From NCBI RefSeq assembly GCF_014203095.1, contig NZ_JACHIG010000006.1:62001-126000 (forward strand): DNA of 64,000 nucleotides. The letters are read 5' to 3'. The notes under the pieces were generated by a model. The model was not told the DNA's origin, made no database searches, and worked only from the letters and a program-made list of their open reading frames with translations. Below are positions 37,442 through 46,900 of this stretch, one piece after another. Made by a program: the position numbers and the translations under genes. The DNA comes from Prosthecobacter vanneervenii. Lineage in GTDB: Bacteria > Verrucomicrobiota > Verrucomicrobiia > Verrucomicrobiales > Verrucomicrobiaceae. Each line of letters begins with the position of its first letter. Position 1 is the first letter of the stretch.

Positions 37442-38416
37442 ATGACCAACTATCAAGGTCCCGAATTCCAACTGGTTGAAACCATCTCTGCGGCAGACTT
37501 GGCGCGGCAGGGCGGATTTCAGCCGCGCAAGACTCCTCTGCTGGTGAAGGGGGCGGTGAAATCCTGGCCTGCCTGGGATAAGTGGACCTTTGCCAGACTG
37601 GCAGAACTCAAGCGGCCCGATGGCTCTGAAGTCATCTCAAGTTTCCAAAATGGTCTGGTCGAGCAGGGGGTGACCAAAGAGCCGCTCGATCTTCCCGTGG
37701 CTCCCTACCTGCGAGAGCTGGATGACCTGGCGCGCAAAATTCGTGCGGAGTGGGATGGTGGCACCGGATTGTGTCCGGATCGTATTTGGAAAGGACTCAA
37801 ACCAGGCGATCGCTTTCACCTGAACTGGGACCATTTGCGGAGCTTCACCCCGAACCGCATCTATCTCGCTCAGTGGGACATTTTGCGGGAGTTCCCGGAA
37901 ATGAAAAAGGACTTTGCCATCCGCACTCTCTGGCCCGGCTGGCGCATGACCTGGAAGTATGTTTTCATCGGTCCCTCAAACACCGTCACCGGCCTGCATT
38001 ACGATTTTCCAGACAACTGGTTTTGCCAGGTGGCGGGGGTGAAGGAGTTCCTGCTCTTCCCGCCGGAGAACACGCCGCATATGCACCCTTCGAAGAAGTT
38101 CGACTGGGGTGCCACTCTCAGTGATATCAACATTTCTAAGCTCGCGGAGCAGCCGCAAATGCGGGAGGATTTTGCCAAGACGAAAGGCCTCTATGCACGC
38201 GTGGAGGCAGGGGATGCGCTTTTTGTGCCCAAGCAGACCTGGCACTGCGTCGTGGCGCTGGAGCCGTCCGTGAGCCTCGCGGTCTTCGGACTTACGCTGC
38301 CAGAGGTTTTGATCGGCGGCGGCAAGGCGGAGATCAAAGCGCTGCTGCACAGGCTGCGCCTCTATCGCTGGGGCAACTGCACCTGTCACAAAATGACAGC
38401 TGCCCCCAAAGCCTGA
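37442..38416 (+). CDS. JmjC/cupin_8-type 2-oxoglutarate-dependent oxygenase-like protein
   Basis: 324 residues. The Fe ligands of the cupin_8/JmjC fold are visible: H-x-D in GLHYDFPDN (His186, Asp188) and a distal histidine in KQTWHCVVAL (His268). Supporting segments are KEFLLFPPENT and VEAGDALFVP. Such enzymes hydroxylate protein side chains or small molecules with Fe(II) and 2-oxoglutarate. The substrate is unknown. It starts 11 nt after the lipoprotein gene and ends 6 nt before the convergent DsrE2-like gene, closing the four-gene operon. Confidence 0.85.
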   Translation: MTNYQGPEFQLVETISAADLARQGGFQPRKTPLLVKGAVKSWPAWDKWTFARLAELKRPDGSEVISSFQNGLVEQGVTKEPLDLPVAPYLRELDDLARKIRAEWDGGTGLCPDRIWKGLKPGDRFHLNWDHLRSFTPNRIYLAQWDILREFPEMKKDFAIRTLWPGWRMTWKYVFIGPSNTVTGLHYDFPDNWFCQVAGVKEFLLFPPENTPHMHPSKKFDWGATLSDINISKLAEQPQMREDFAKTKGLYARVEAGDALFVPKQTWHCVVALEPSVSLAVFGLTLPEVLIGGGKAEIKALLHRLRLYRWGNCTCHKMTAAPKA

Positions 38417-38422
38417 TGCTGA

Positions 38423-38950
38423 TCACGTAAACAAAATGTGCGTGCCTGCGCCCGCTGACTCTTCGTAGAACTGCCCCACGGTCAGCACGCCGTCTACGCG
38501 GTCCATCAGGTCTTCCTTTTTGAGCTTGAACATGTCCATGGCCAGCTTGCAGGCGAAGATCTTGCCGCCGGAGTCGGAGATGAGCTCCAGGAATTCGCGC
38601 ACGGGCGGGATGTCCAGTTTCTCCATCTCCCTGTTCATCAGGCTTGTGGCAAAGGCGGAGACACCCGGCAGCGCGCCCATCCAGGTGGGGAAGGGCATCG
38701 TCATCGGCATGCCCAGCATGGGCATGGCCATGTTCAGCGCGGCATTGCCCACGGTGGAGACCTTCATGTGATCCAGCGTCTTGTTGGCCAAGCCGTTGAG
38801 TCCAAAGAAGGTGAAGAACAAGGAGGCCTCGATGCCCTCCATGCGTGCGCCATTGGCCATGATCAGCGCCGGGTAGATGCCATCCAGCGAGCCACGGCTC
38901 ACGATGATGCAGATCTTCTTCACCGGTTGTTTGTCGTCAGGGGTGCTCAT
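38423..38950 (-). CDS. DsrE2-like sulfur-transfer protein
   Basis: 175 residues of the DsrE/DsrF superfamily. It begins with KKICIIVSRGSLDGIYPALI and has the helix with the conserved cysteine, GGKIFACKLAMDMF (Cys134), which carries persulfide in relatives. A Met-rich middle (MAMPMLGMPMTMPFP) is typical of the DsrE2 branch. A short LDHMKVSTVGN segment could pack on a membrane. It lies 21 nt downstream of the TusE-like gene and should accept sulfane sulfur from the pathway started by the quinone reductase. Function inferred from family and operon. Confidence 0.85.
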   Translation of the reverse strand: MSTPDDKQPVKKICIIVSRGSLDGIYPALIMANGARMEGIEASLFFTFFGLNGLANKTLDHMKVSTVGNAALNMAMPMLGMPMTMPFPTWMGALPGVSAFATSLMNREMEKLDIPPVREFLELISDSGGKIFACKLAMDMFKLKKEDLMDRVDGVLTVGQFYEESAGAGTHILFT

Positions 38951-38971
38951 AAGTGCGGAGTATGTGAGGGG

Positions 38972-39283
38972 TTAAATGCAGCCGACGGGTTTGGGGATGC
39001 CGGCAATCTTGGAGGACTTCTTCAGCGGGCCGCCGGGAAAGAGATCGTAGAGCTCCTTGGTGGTGACCACGCCGCTCTTGCCCATGCTGCGGATGGTCAG
39101 CGCGGCACCTTTGGCTTGCTGCTCTCGCAGGTAGCGCACCACTTTCATATGCGCGTCTGTCAGCGCGCCCACTCCTTCCTCCGCGGCAATGGCGGCGGCG
39201 ATGGCTTCGTTCCATTGGGACATGTCGGTGAGGTAGCCCTCCTCATTCACGTCCACTTCAGTTCCTGCGATGTTCTTTTTCAT
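38972..39283 (-). CDS. TusE/DsrC-family sulfur carrier
   Basis: 103 residues, the usual size. The DsrC fold shows GYLTDMSQWNEAIAAAIAAE, LTDAHMKVVRYLREQ, then the C-terminal arm KSSKIAGIPKPVGCI. The penultimate Cys102 is the sulfur-carrying cysteine. The second arm cysteine of true DsrC, ten residues earlier, is Ser here, so it is TusE-like and not a dissimilatory-type DsrC. It sits between the quinone-reductase gene and the DsrE2 gene, 21 nt from each, on one leftward transcript. Confidence 0.9.
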   Translation of the reverse strand: MKKNIAGTEVDVNEEGYLTDMSQWNEAIAAAIAAEEGVGALTDAHMKVVRYLREQQAKGAALTIRSMGKSGVVTTKELYDLFPGGPLKKSSKIAGIPKPVGCI

Positions 39284-39304
39284 GATCGTTGTACGGGATG
39301 GTTT

Positions 39305-40534
39305 TCAAGATTCGACGGGTTTCTTTTTCTGCCGGCTGATGCCCGGCAGCGGCCAGGCGCGCAGCAGCACGTTCCAGTAGATGTGGCGGAAGGCCAGCTT
39401 GCCCCAGTGGTTGAGGCGGCTCTCCTCCAGCAGGCGCATGGGGCCAAAGGCGAAGGGGAAGCCGCCTTCGTGCGGCTCGTACTCGTGGTTGAAGTCGATC
39501 AGCAGCGCCTTGCCGTTGCCGGACTCGATGAAGCAGTTCGAGTGGCCGTCAAACTCCTCCTTGAGCGGCTCTCCGGCGATGTGTCGAATGATGTTGTCCG
39601 CCAGCGTCTCGCTTTCAAAGTGGGCCACCGAGCCCGCCTTCGAGGCCGGGAGATTGGTGGCGTCTCCGATCACAAACACGTCCTTGTACTCGATGGATTG
39701 CAGCGTGTGCTTGTTCGTGGCGATGAAGTCGAGATCATCCCCCAGCGCGGAGCGGCGCACGGCTTCGTCTCCCATGTTGGTGGGCGTGGTCACGAGGAGG
39801 TCGTAGGGCACCTCGCGGCCGTCAAAGCACACGAGCTTGTTGTTTTCCTGATCCACCTTTTCGGCCACGAATTCGGTCACCAGTTCGATGCCTTTGTCTC
39901 CCAGCAGGTGGCTCAACTTCTTGGAGGCCTTGGGCTTGGTGAAGGCACCGGACAGTGGTGTCACGTAGGTGAGCATGACCTTGTCGCGCATGCCGCGCTC
40001 GCGGAAAAAGGTGTCCGCCAGGAAGGTGAACTCCAGCGGGGCCACAGGGCATTTGATAGGCATCTCATTGATGTGCACCACCACGCGGCCGCCGGGGAAG
40101 GTTTTCAATTTCTCGCGTAGCGCGCGTGCGCCATCCAGCGTGTAGAAATCGTGCACGTTCACGCGCCATTTCGGGCCGAGCATGCCGGCGGTCTCCTCCG
40201 GCGCGGTGCGGCAGCCTGTGGCGATGATGAGCAGGTCGTACTTGAGTGTGCGCCCGTCTTTGATCGTGACTGCATGCTCTTCGGGAATAATGCGATCCAC
40301 TTCCGCCTGCATAAACTCGACCCCCTGGGGAATGAAGTCGCGTGTGCTGCGGATGATGTCGCCCTCCTCATACTTGCCAAAGGGCAGGAAGAGCAGCCCA
40401 GGCTGGTAGAGGTGCTTCTCGGAGCGGTCCACGACCGTGATGCTCCACTCCTGGGCGGGCAGCCGCCTGCGCAGGCTGTTGGCCATGATGGTGCCCGCCG
40501 TGCCGCCGCCGAGGATGAGAAGATGTCTGCTCAT
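39305..40534 (-). CDS. sqr: Sulfide:quinone oxidoreductase-like flavoprotein
   Basis: 409 residues. An N-terminal FAD motif (LILGGGTAGTIMAN), a second ATGCRTAPEE block and VFVIGDATNLPASKAG are typical of the SQR/Ndh-2 family. Two cysteines at SQR active-site positions are present: Cys162 in INEMPIKCPVAPLEF and Cys334 in the SNCFIESG segment. A C-terminal amphipathic end (FRHIYWNVLLRAWPLPG) suits membrane attachment. It should oxidise sulfide to sulfane sulfur and pass electrons to quinone. It heads the leftward sqr-tusE-dsrE2 unit, divergent from a thioredoxin gene. The exact SQR type is not assigned. Confidence 0.9.
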   Translation of the reverse strand: MSRHLLILGGGTAGTIMANSLRRRLPAQEWSITVVDRSEKHLYQPGLLFLPFGKYEEGDIIRSTRDFIPQGVEFMQAEVDRIIPEEHAVTIKDGRTLKYDLLIIATGCRTAPEETAGMLGPKWRVNVHDFYTLDGARALREKLKTFPGGRVVVHINEMPIKCPVAPLEFTFLADTFFRERGMRDKVMLTYVTPLSGAFTKPKASKKLSHLLGDKGIELVTEFVAEKVDQENNKLVCFDGREVPYDLLVTTPTNMGDEAVRRSALGDDLDFIATNKHTLQSIEYKDVFVIGDATNLPASKAGSVAHFESETLADNIIRHIAGEPLKEEFDGHSNCFIESGNGKALLIDFNHEYEPHEGGFPFAFGPMRLLEESRLNHWGKLAFRHIYWNVLLRAWPLPGISRQKKKPVES

Positions 40535-40564
40535 GAGGATGTGTTATGTTGTCTTGAAATACGT

Positions 40565-40588
40565 CTATATGCGTGTATGCGTATATGC
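40565..40588. promoter_or_regulatory. Candidate ArsR-family operator between sqr and thioredoxin genes
   Basis: The segment contains CTATATGCGT (40565-40574), then a second ATGCGTATATG word. The CTATATGCGT decamer also occurs at 42601-42610 upstream of the arsR gene. It lies in the 85-bp divergent promoter region. Imperfect dyad symmetry is visible. Binding by the ArsR protein at 42222-42572 is inference. Confidence 0.55.
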
Positions 40589-40619
40589 AATAACAAACAC
40601 CAACTCGATTTTGTCATCC

Positions 40620-41078
40620 ATGAGCTCCACCCTTTCCGCCGACGAGCGCGGCATCATTCTTCCCTGTCCCGCCTGCGGTACCGCCAACCGCATCGCCTAC
40701 ACCAAGGCTGCCCAGCAGGGCCGCTGTGGCTCCTGCAAGGCGGACCTGCCCCACATCTCCATGCCTGTGGAGATCGATGGCCCGGTCAGCTTTGCCGCGC
40801 TGGTGTCTGGCAGCACGCTGCCGATCGTCATCGACTTCTGGGCTCCTTGGTGCGGTCCCTGCCAGATGATGGCGCCGGAGTTTGCCAAAGCCGCAGCGCA
40901 GGCCGCAGGCGCAGCCATCCTGGTCAAAGTGAACACCGACGAACAGCAGGACATCGCCCGCCAGTTCCGCATCCAGGGCATTCCCGCCTTTGCACTAATC
41001 AAGGGCGGAAAGCTGGTCTCACAAACATCCGGCTTTCAGCCTGCCGAGCGCCTGCTGGCGTGGGCGCGGCAGGGCTGA
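40620..41078 (+). CDS. trxC: Thioredoxin with N-terminal zinc ribbon (TrxC-like)
   Basis: 152 residues from ATG 40620. The N-terminus carries a zinc ribbon (CPAC, Cys16/Cys19; CGSC, Cys36/Cys39) as in thioredoxin 2. The thioredoxin fold follows with the active site FWAPWCGPCQMMAPEF (Cys78, Cys81), and cis-proline in IQGIPAFALIKGG. It is cytoplasmic. Divergent from sqr across an 85-bp region with the putative operator, so it probably belongs to the sulfide response and may reduce persulfides. Confidence 0.92.
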   Translation: MSSTLSADERGIILPCPACGTANRIAYTKAAQQGRCGSCKADLPHISMPVEIDGPVSFAALVSGSTLPIVIDFWAPWCGPCQMMAPEFAKAAAQAAGAAILVKVNTDEQQDIARQFRIQGIPAFALIKGGKLVSQTSGFQPAERLLAWARQG

Positions 41079-41082
41079 TGCC

Positions 41083-41763
41083 TCACTTCCGCTTGAAACG
41101 CACGAAGTAGTTTTCCTTCAGCACATCGGTCGTCTCAGTCAGCTTTTCGAAACCGGCGGCGGTGACTTCGGCTTCAAAGACCTCCTGCCCGGCACGCACG
41201 TGGCCCATGACGAAGTCGCTGCTCACGCCGGGGATCCGCTTGAAGTCGATGAGCACGAGCTGGCCGCCGGGCTTCAGCGCCTTGTGCAGGCTGGCCAGGC
41301 TGTCCTGCGGATACTCAAAGTGGTGGTACACGTCGCAGATGAAGGCGAGATCGATGCTGGCCTCCGGCAGTCCCACGCTGCGCGGTGTACACTGCACGGT
41401 GGTGACGTTGGCCGCCTGAGCCTGAATGGCACGGGCCTGGATGTGAGAGAGAAAGTTTTTGGCAATGTCCACGGCGTACACATGGCCCTTGGGCCCGACC
41501 CCCTGAGCAAAGGGAAGGGTGAATAGTCCCGTGCCTGCGCCGATGTCCGCCACGCTCAGGCCGGGACGCAGCCGCAGCGCGGCCACAATCTTCTCGCGCT
41601 GATGAAAGATCTCGCGGCTTTCAGTTTCAAACTTCTGCGCCCACTCGTCGGCCTTGAGGTTGGGATCGAGAAACTTGTCATTGATGCCCGGCTTCACGCT
41701 CGCTTCTTGAGCGATGGCAAAGGTGGCAAGAACTGGAATGAGAAGAAGGCGGGGAAATTTCAT
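41083..41763 (-). CDS. Exported class I methyltransferase-like protein
   Basis: 226 residues from the ATG complementary to 41761-41763. The N-terminus MKFPRLLLIPVLATFAIAQ is a clear signal peptide, yet the body is a full SAM-methyltransferase domain: VADIGAGTGLFTLPFAQGV (motif I), VYAVDIAKNFLSHIQ, and LHKALKPGGQLVLIDF with FICDVYHHFEYPQ. SAM is not expected outside the cytoplasm, so either the signal is misleading or the protein works without SAM. It lies 8 nt downstream of the rhodanese gene on the arsR transcript. Related ones with signal peptides are known in Planctomycetota and Proteobacteria. Confidence 0.8.
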   Translation of the reverse strand: MKFPRLLLIPVLATFAIAQEASVKPGINDKFLDPNLKADEWAQKFETESREIFHQREKIVAALRLRPGLSVADIGAGTGLFTLPFAQGVGPKGHVYAVDIAKNFLSHIQARAIQAQAANVTTVQCTPRSVGLPEASIDLAFICDVYHHFEYPQDSLASLHKALKPGGQLVLIDFKRIPGVSSDFVMGHVRAGQEVFEAEVTAAGFEKLTETTDVLKENYFVRFKRK

Positions 41764-41771
41764 CGGTGGGT

Positions 41772-42197
41772 TTATGGCTGGGCATCGGGTTTCCACGACA
41801 TGTAGCCGCGGTGGATGTGCTGGATGTTGCGGAAGCCAAGCTCTTTGAGCATGGCCACGGCCTTGCGGCTGCGATAGCCGCCAGCACAGTACACCAGCAC
41901 AGGCTTGGTTTTATCCAGCGCACCGGCCTTGGTTTCAAAAGCAGGATCGCCGATCGAGATGTTCACGGCTCCAGGCAGGGCTCCATCGGCGTATTCGCCG
42001 GAAGAGCGCACGTCCAGCACCTGGGTCTCAGGATGCGCCTGCAGCCAGCTATTGGCCTGCCCGGCGTTGAGGTTGGCGCAGGTGCAGCCCGGGGTGGCTG
42101 AGAAGAGCCGGCGGTCCCAGCTCCCCTCATACCAGAACCACAGGGCCGCGACGACAGCGAGGGTGATGAGTGTCCACATCATGCTGCGCAGAATCAT
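41772..42197 (-). CDS. Membrane-anchored rhodanese-like protein
   Basis: 141 residues. One N-terminal helix (MWTLITLAVVAALWFWYE) anchors a single rhodanese domain. The active-site loop is VYCAGGYRSRKA with Cys104. The segment VLDVRSSGEYADGALPGAVN is the usual substrate-side motif. A CTC pair near residues 38-40, just after the anchor, could be an extra redox site. The topology places the domain in the periplasm, where it would move sulfane sulfur from thiosulfate or polysulfide. It follows arsR after 24 nt. Confidence 0.9.
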   Translation of the reverse strand: MILRSMMWTLITLAVVAALWFWYEGSWDRRLFSATPGCTCANLNAGQANSWLQAHPETQVLDVRSSGEYADGALPGAVNISIGDPAFETKAGALDKTKPVLVYCAGGYRSRKAVAMLKELGFRNIQHIHRGYMSWKPDAQP

Positions 42198-42221
42198 GGG
42201 TGGGTGGTTGTTACGACTGTC

Positions 42222-42572
42222 TCAGACTCCGCCCAGCTTCTTCATTTGCTGGGAGAGGCGCTTGAGCAGATTGGTGCAGACGTTGTCGCACAGCTCGGTG
42301 ATCGTGGGATCGGCGATGAAGCAGATGGCGGTCAGCCCCTCACGGCGGCGGCCCACCATGCCAGCCTCCACCAGCGACTGCACATGGCGCGAGACGTTGG
42401 CCTGGGTCAGGCCCGTTGCCTCCACGAGTTCGGTGATGTTCTTTTCGCCCTCCTCCAGGGCGCGCAGGATTTTCAGGCGGCTGGGTTCGGCCAGGGTCCG
42501 GAACCAGGAGGCGATCAAGACGAGGGCCTCCTCCGAAACCGGCGGCAGGTTTTTTTTGCGTGCGGCAGGCAT
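42222..42572 (-). CDS. ArsR/SmtB-family transcriptional regulator
   Basis: 116 residues from the ATG complementary to 42570-42572. Winged helix-turn-helix: LIASWFRTLAEPSRLKILRA, NITELVEATGLTQANVSRHV, LVEAGMVGRRREGLTAIC. It resembles the BigR/SqrR branch that senses sulfide or persulfide through two cysteines. Here the cysteine expected near residue 42 is absent (ILRALEEGEK). Three others lie at the C-terminus: Cys84, Cys95 and Cys99 (ITELCDNVCT). It would repress its own operon and the divergent one at 42684. Sensing is inferred. Confidence 0.9.
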   Translation of the reverse strand: MPAARKKNLPPVSEEALVLIASWFRTLAEPSRLKILRALEEGEKNITELVEATGLTQANVSRHVQSLVEAGMVGRRREGLTAICFIADPTITELCDNVCTNLLKRLSQQMKKLGGV

Positions 42573-42600
42573 GAGTTGAAAAAGGGTTTGCAGGCATCTG

Positions 42601-42624
42601 CTATATGCGTATAGACTCATATAG
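42601..42624. promoter_or_regulatory. Candidate ArsR operator upstream of arsR
   Basis: A perfect inverted repeat CTATATG (42601-42607) and CATATAG (42618-42624), with a 10-nt spacer. It lies about 30 bp upstream of the arsR start codon and about 60 bp upstream of the divergent DUF2892 gene. The left arm and following bases repeat at 40565-40574. Length and dyad suit a dimeric ArsR-family repressor. Confidence 0.7.
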
Positions 42625-42683
42625 TTGATAATGGATTATCCGCTGAGCCCTCTCCGAAGTCAAACCCGAATCAAGGCATCCTT

Positions 42684-42890
42684 ATGAAGCTCGAAAACGC
42701 CATCCGCGCCCTCGCCGGCACCCTGATCCTCCTCAGTCTGGCTCTCAGCCACTACGTGCACCCAAACTGGATCTGGTTGGCCGTTTTTGTGGGGGCCAAT
42801 CTCCTGCAGTCCGCCTTCACGGGCTTTTGTCCGGCTGAAACCATCTTCAAAAAGCTGGGCTTTAAAGATTCCTGCACAGCAAAACGCTAA
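42684..42890 (+). CDS. DUF2892 membrane protein, 68 residues
   Basis: Two hydrophobic helices: ALAGTLILLSLALSHYV and WIWLAVFVGANLLQSAF, with conserved cysteines after the second one (GFCPAETIFKKLGF). This is the DUF2892 domain fused to rhodanese in YgaP, so a link to sulfur transfer fits. It is the first gene reading right from the arsR divergent promoter. A periplasmic adaptor gene follows after 60 nt. Confidence 0.85.
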   Translation: MKLENAIRALAGTLILLSLALSHYVHPNWIWLAVFVGANLLQSAFTGFCPAETIFKKLGFKDSCTAKR

Positions 42891-42950
42891 ACCTGCAGAG
42901 CGCCGTTTCTTCTGCTGCATTCAATATGACACGACAGACCCATCTGACCT

Positions 42951-43976
42951 ATGACCCTCATGAAACCTTGGATTCTCCTCTCCACACTATTGCTTCTGGT
43001 CTCCTGTGGCAGGCATGAAGCAGCCAGCCACAAGGCCGCAGCACTGTCTGAAGCCAAAGTGAAGGTGCAGGGGGCTCGCCTGCAGCCGCACACCGCCGCC
43101 GAGGAGGTGGTGGGCACCGTGCGCTCCAAACTCCGCGCCATGGTGGAGGCCAAGATCAGCGGCCGTCTCTTGGAGTACACCGCCATCCCCGGCACCAAGG
43201 TGAAGAAGGGCGATCTGCTGGCACGCCTGGAGAATCAGGAGATCCAGGCCAAGGTGGATCAGGCCAAGGCCATGCTGGAGCAGGCGCAGAGCGACTTCTC
43301 CCGCCAGAAGCAGCTCATCGAGAGCAAGGCCACTGCGAGGCAGGACTTTGACGCCGCCGATGCTCGCGTGAAGGTGGCCACCGCCAGCGTGAGCGAGGCC
43401 GAGACCATGGCCGGATACGCCCGCGTGACGGCCCCGTTTGACGGTGTCATCACACGCAAGCTGGCAGACGTGGGCGACTTGGCCATGCCGGGCAAGCCGC
43501 TGCTGGAGATCGAGGCTCCCACCTCGCTGCGTTTTGAAGCCGACCTGCCAGAGGCCATGCTGGACCGCGTAAGCATGGGCGCAAAAATGCAGGTGCGCAT
43601 CGCCACGCTGCCACAGCCGCTGGAGGCCGTGGTGAGCGAGATCGCCCCGGTGGCCGATCCTGTGAGCCGAACATTTCTGGTCAAGCTGGATCTCCCAAGT
43701 GCCGAGGGTCTTCGCACCGGCCAGTTTGGCCGCGTGGCTGTACCCGTGGCAGAGACAAAGCTGCTGCTGGTGCCCGCCGCCAGCGTGATCAGGCGCGGCC
43801 AGATGGAGCTGCTCTTTGTGGCCAAAGACGGCCATGCACTGCTGCGCCTAGTCAAGACGGGCAAGGTGCTCTCTGACGGCATCGAGATCCTCTCTGGTCT
43901 TGAGGAAGGGGCGCAGGTCGTGATCAACGACGCCGCCAAACTCACCGATGGCCAACCCGTGACGATCCAGCCATGA
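42951..43976 (+). CDS. RND efflux periplasmic adaptor lipoprotein
   Basis: 341 residues; the ATG at 42960 is a near alternative start. The signal ends in a lipobox (LLLLVSC). The body has the membrane-fusion layout: [19 protein letters not shown] and [15 protein letters not shown] (lipoyl-like barrel), an alpha-hairpin with [20 protein letters not shown], then [20 protein letters not shown] and the beta-barrel. It bridges the inner-membrane pump and an outer-membrane channel; no channel gene is here. The pump gene overlaps its stop by 4 nt (ATGA). Confidence 0.93.
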   Translation: MTLMKPWILLSTLLLLVSCGRHEAASHKAAALSEAKVKVQGARLQPHTAAEEVVGTVRSKLRAMVEAKISGRLLEYTAIPGTKVKKGDLLARLENQEIQAKVDQAKAMLEQAQSDFSRQKQLIESKATARQDFDAADARVKVATASVSEAETMAGYARVTAPFDGVITRKLADVGDLAMPGKPLLEIEAPTSLRFEADLPEAMLDRVSMGAKMQVRIATLPQPLEAVVSEIAPVADPVSRTFLVKLDLPSAEGLRTGQFGRVAVPVAETKLLLVPAASVIRRGQMELLFVAKDGHALLRLVKTGKVLSDGIEILSGLEEGAQVVINDAAKLTDGQPVTIQP

Positions 43977-46900
43977 GCACTCCTGCCGAAAACTCCTCCC
44001 ACCTTGGCATCGCGGGCCGCATTGCCGCTGCGTTTGTGGACTCCAAGCTGACCCCGCTGGTCGTCATCGCCTCAGTCATCCTCGGTGCCGCCGCCGTGGT
44101 GTTGCTGCCTCGCGAGGAGGAGCCGCAGATCAAGGTTCCCATGGTAGATGTGCTGGTGTCCATGCCCGGCTCCTCGGCCAATGAGATCGAGGAGCGCGCC
44201 ACGCGCCCGATGGAAAAGCTGCTCTGGGAGGTGCCCGGCGTGGAGTATCTCTACAGCACCTCACGCGACAGCGAGAGCCTCGTCATCGTGCGCTTCAAGG
44301 TGGGCGAGGATCCCGAGCGCAGTCTGGTGAAGATCACGGAAAAGCTGCGCTCAAACTATGACCGCATCCCGATGGGTGTCTCCCCGCCGCTGATCAAACC
44401 GAAGAGCATTGACGACGTGCCGATTCTCGCGCTGACCTTCCACAGCGCGCGGTATGATCACCTCACACTTCGCCGTCTGGCCGCGCAGGTGGAGGAGTCG
44501 GTGAAGCAGGTGCCGCTGGTGGCGGAGACCACGCTGCTGGGCGGCTCCCGCCGTGCCGTGCGTGTGATGCTGGACCCCGTCAAACTGGCCTCACGCAATC
44601 TCAGCCCCGCAGGTCTCGTGCCCATGCTGCAGCAGGCCAACCGCCAGTTCCGCGCAGGTGGCCTGACCACAGGAAACAACGAGGTGCTGGTGGAGACCGG
44701 AGCTTTCCTGCGCACCGCGCATGAGGTGGGAGATGTGGTCATCGGCGTCTTCAGTGGACGCCCCGTGTATTTGCGGGAGGTGGCCGAGATCATCGACGGC
44801 GGCGAGGAGCCCACGCAGTATGTCTTTCACGGCAGCAAGAGTGCTGACGAGCCCGCCGTGACGCTCAGCATCGCCAAGCGCCCTGGAGCCAACGCCATCA
44901 GCGTGGCCGACGAGGTGCTGCACAAGGTGGACCTGCTCAAAGGCACGATCATTCCCGCCGACGTGCAGGTCAGTGTGACTCGCAACTATGGCGAAACTGC
45001 GGCAGAGAAATCCAATGAGCTCCTGCTGCACATGGGCATTGCGGTTTTCAGCGTGGCCATTCTCATCTGGCTCACGCTCGGCTGGCGGGAGAGCGGCATC
45101 GTGGCGGTGGCTATTCCGGCCACGTTGGCGCTCACGCTGCTCATCTTCTACCTATACGGCTTCACGCTGAACCGCATCACGCTCTTTGCGCTGATCTTCA
45201 GCATCGGCATCTTGGTGGACGACGCCATTGTGGTGGTGGAAAACATAGTGCGTCATTTCCACCTGCCTCAGAACAAGGGTCGGAGCTGGTCCAGCATCGC
45301 GGTGGAGGCCGTGGGAGAGGTGGGAAATCCCACCATCCTGGCCACTTTTGCCGTGATCGCCGCCGTGCTCCCCATGGCCTTTGTGGGCGGGCTCATGGGG
45401 CCCTACATGCGGCCCATTCCCATCGGGGCCAGCGCGGCCATGTTCTGGTCATTGCTCATCGCCTTCATCGTCACGCCCTGGGCCTCCATCCGCATCCTGC
45501 GCTGGGGCGGCAAGTACTCCAAGCTGACTGAAGGCAAGGCCGTGGACGACGGCCATAAGCACCTGGCCTCCGAGCATGAGGAGGATTTTTTCACCAAGCT
45601 CTATCGCCGCATGATGGGCCCGTTGATTCACCACACCGGTTCGCGCTGGATGTTTCTCATTGGCATCACCGTGCTGCTGCTCGGTGCCATGGCCACGGTG
45701 GGCCTCGGCTGGGTGAAGGTGAAGATGCTGCCCTTTGACAACAAAAGCGAGTTTCAGGTGATCCTGAACATGCCGGAGGGAGCCTCCCTGGAGCAGACCG
45801 CCGCCGTGGCGCGCGAGATGGCCGCTGTGATCCGCAAGGAGCCGGAGGTGACCGACTACCAGATCTACACCGGCGTGGCCTCGCCCTACAATTTCAACGG
45901 CCTCGTGCGCCACTACTTCCTGCGCCGTGGTGCCAACGTTGCTGACATCCAGGTGAACCTGGTGGGCAAGCACGAGCGCAAGGCGCAGAGCCACGATATC
46001 GCCAAACGTGTGCGCCCTGCCGTGGCGGAGATTGCCGCGCGCTACGACGCACGAGTGGCCATCGCCGAAGTGCCGCCCGGCCCGCCCGTGCTGCAGACGC
46101 TGGTGGCGGAAATCTACGGCCCGGATGAAGAAAGCCGCCTCAAGATGGCGCGTGCGGTGAAGGACATCTTCAAGGCCACGCCCGGCGTCGTGGATGTGGA
46201 TTGGTATGTGGAGGCCGACCAGCAGAAGGCGCGCTTCATCATCGACAAGGAAAAGGCCGCTCTCCACGGCATCAGCGCCGCCACCATTTCACAGACCCTC
46301 AAGATCGCCGTGGATGGTGAGTCCGTGGACCTGCTGCACCAGCCGCAGGAGAAGGAGGACGTCAATATTCGCCTGGAGCTGCCACGCTCCGCCAAGACCA
46401 CAGCGGAAGACTTGCTGGCGCTGCGCGTGCGCTCCGGCGATGCCAATGCGCTGCCCGAGCCCGGAGCCAGCGGCGCACCGCTGGTGCCGCTGCGCGAATT
46501 GGTGAAGGTGGAGCACGTCACCGTGGAAAAGAGCCGCTATCACAAGAACCTCATGCCCGTGACCTACGTCATCGGCGATGTGGCCGGAGTGGTGGAGAGC
46601 CCCGTGTACGCCATCTTCCAGATGAACGAGGCACTGAAGAAGCTCGACACGCGTGAGTTCGGAGGCAGCGGCGCAGATCTCAAGATTCTCAATGCCACCA
46701 TGCCCTTCAGCGATGCCGAGCCTGCCATGAAATGGGATGGCGAGTGGCACATCACCATCGAGGTTTTTCGCGATCTCGGTGCTGCCTTCGGCGCCTGCCT
46801 GATTCTTATCTACGTGCTCATGGTGGGCTGGTTCCGCAGCTTCATCACGCCCGCCATCGTCATGGTGGCCATCCCTTTCTCTCTCGTGGGCATCCTGCCT

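Noticed and set aside
38768..40120. 450-codon plus-strand frame
   Set aside because: Antisense to the DsrE2, TusE and SQR genes, which have clear family motifs.
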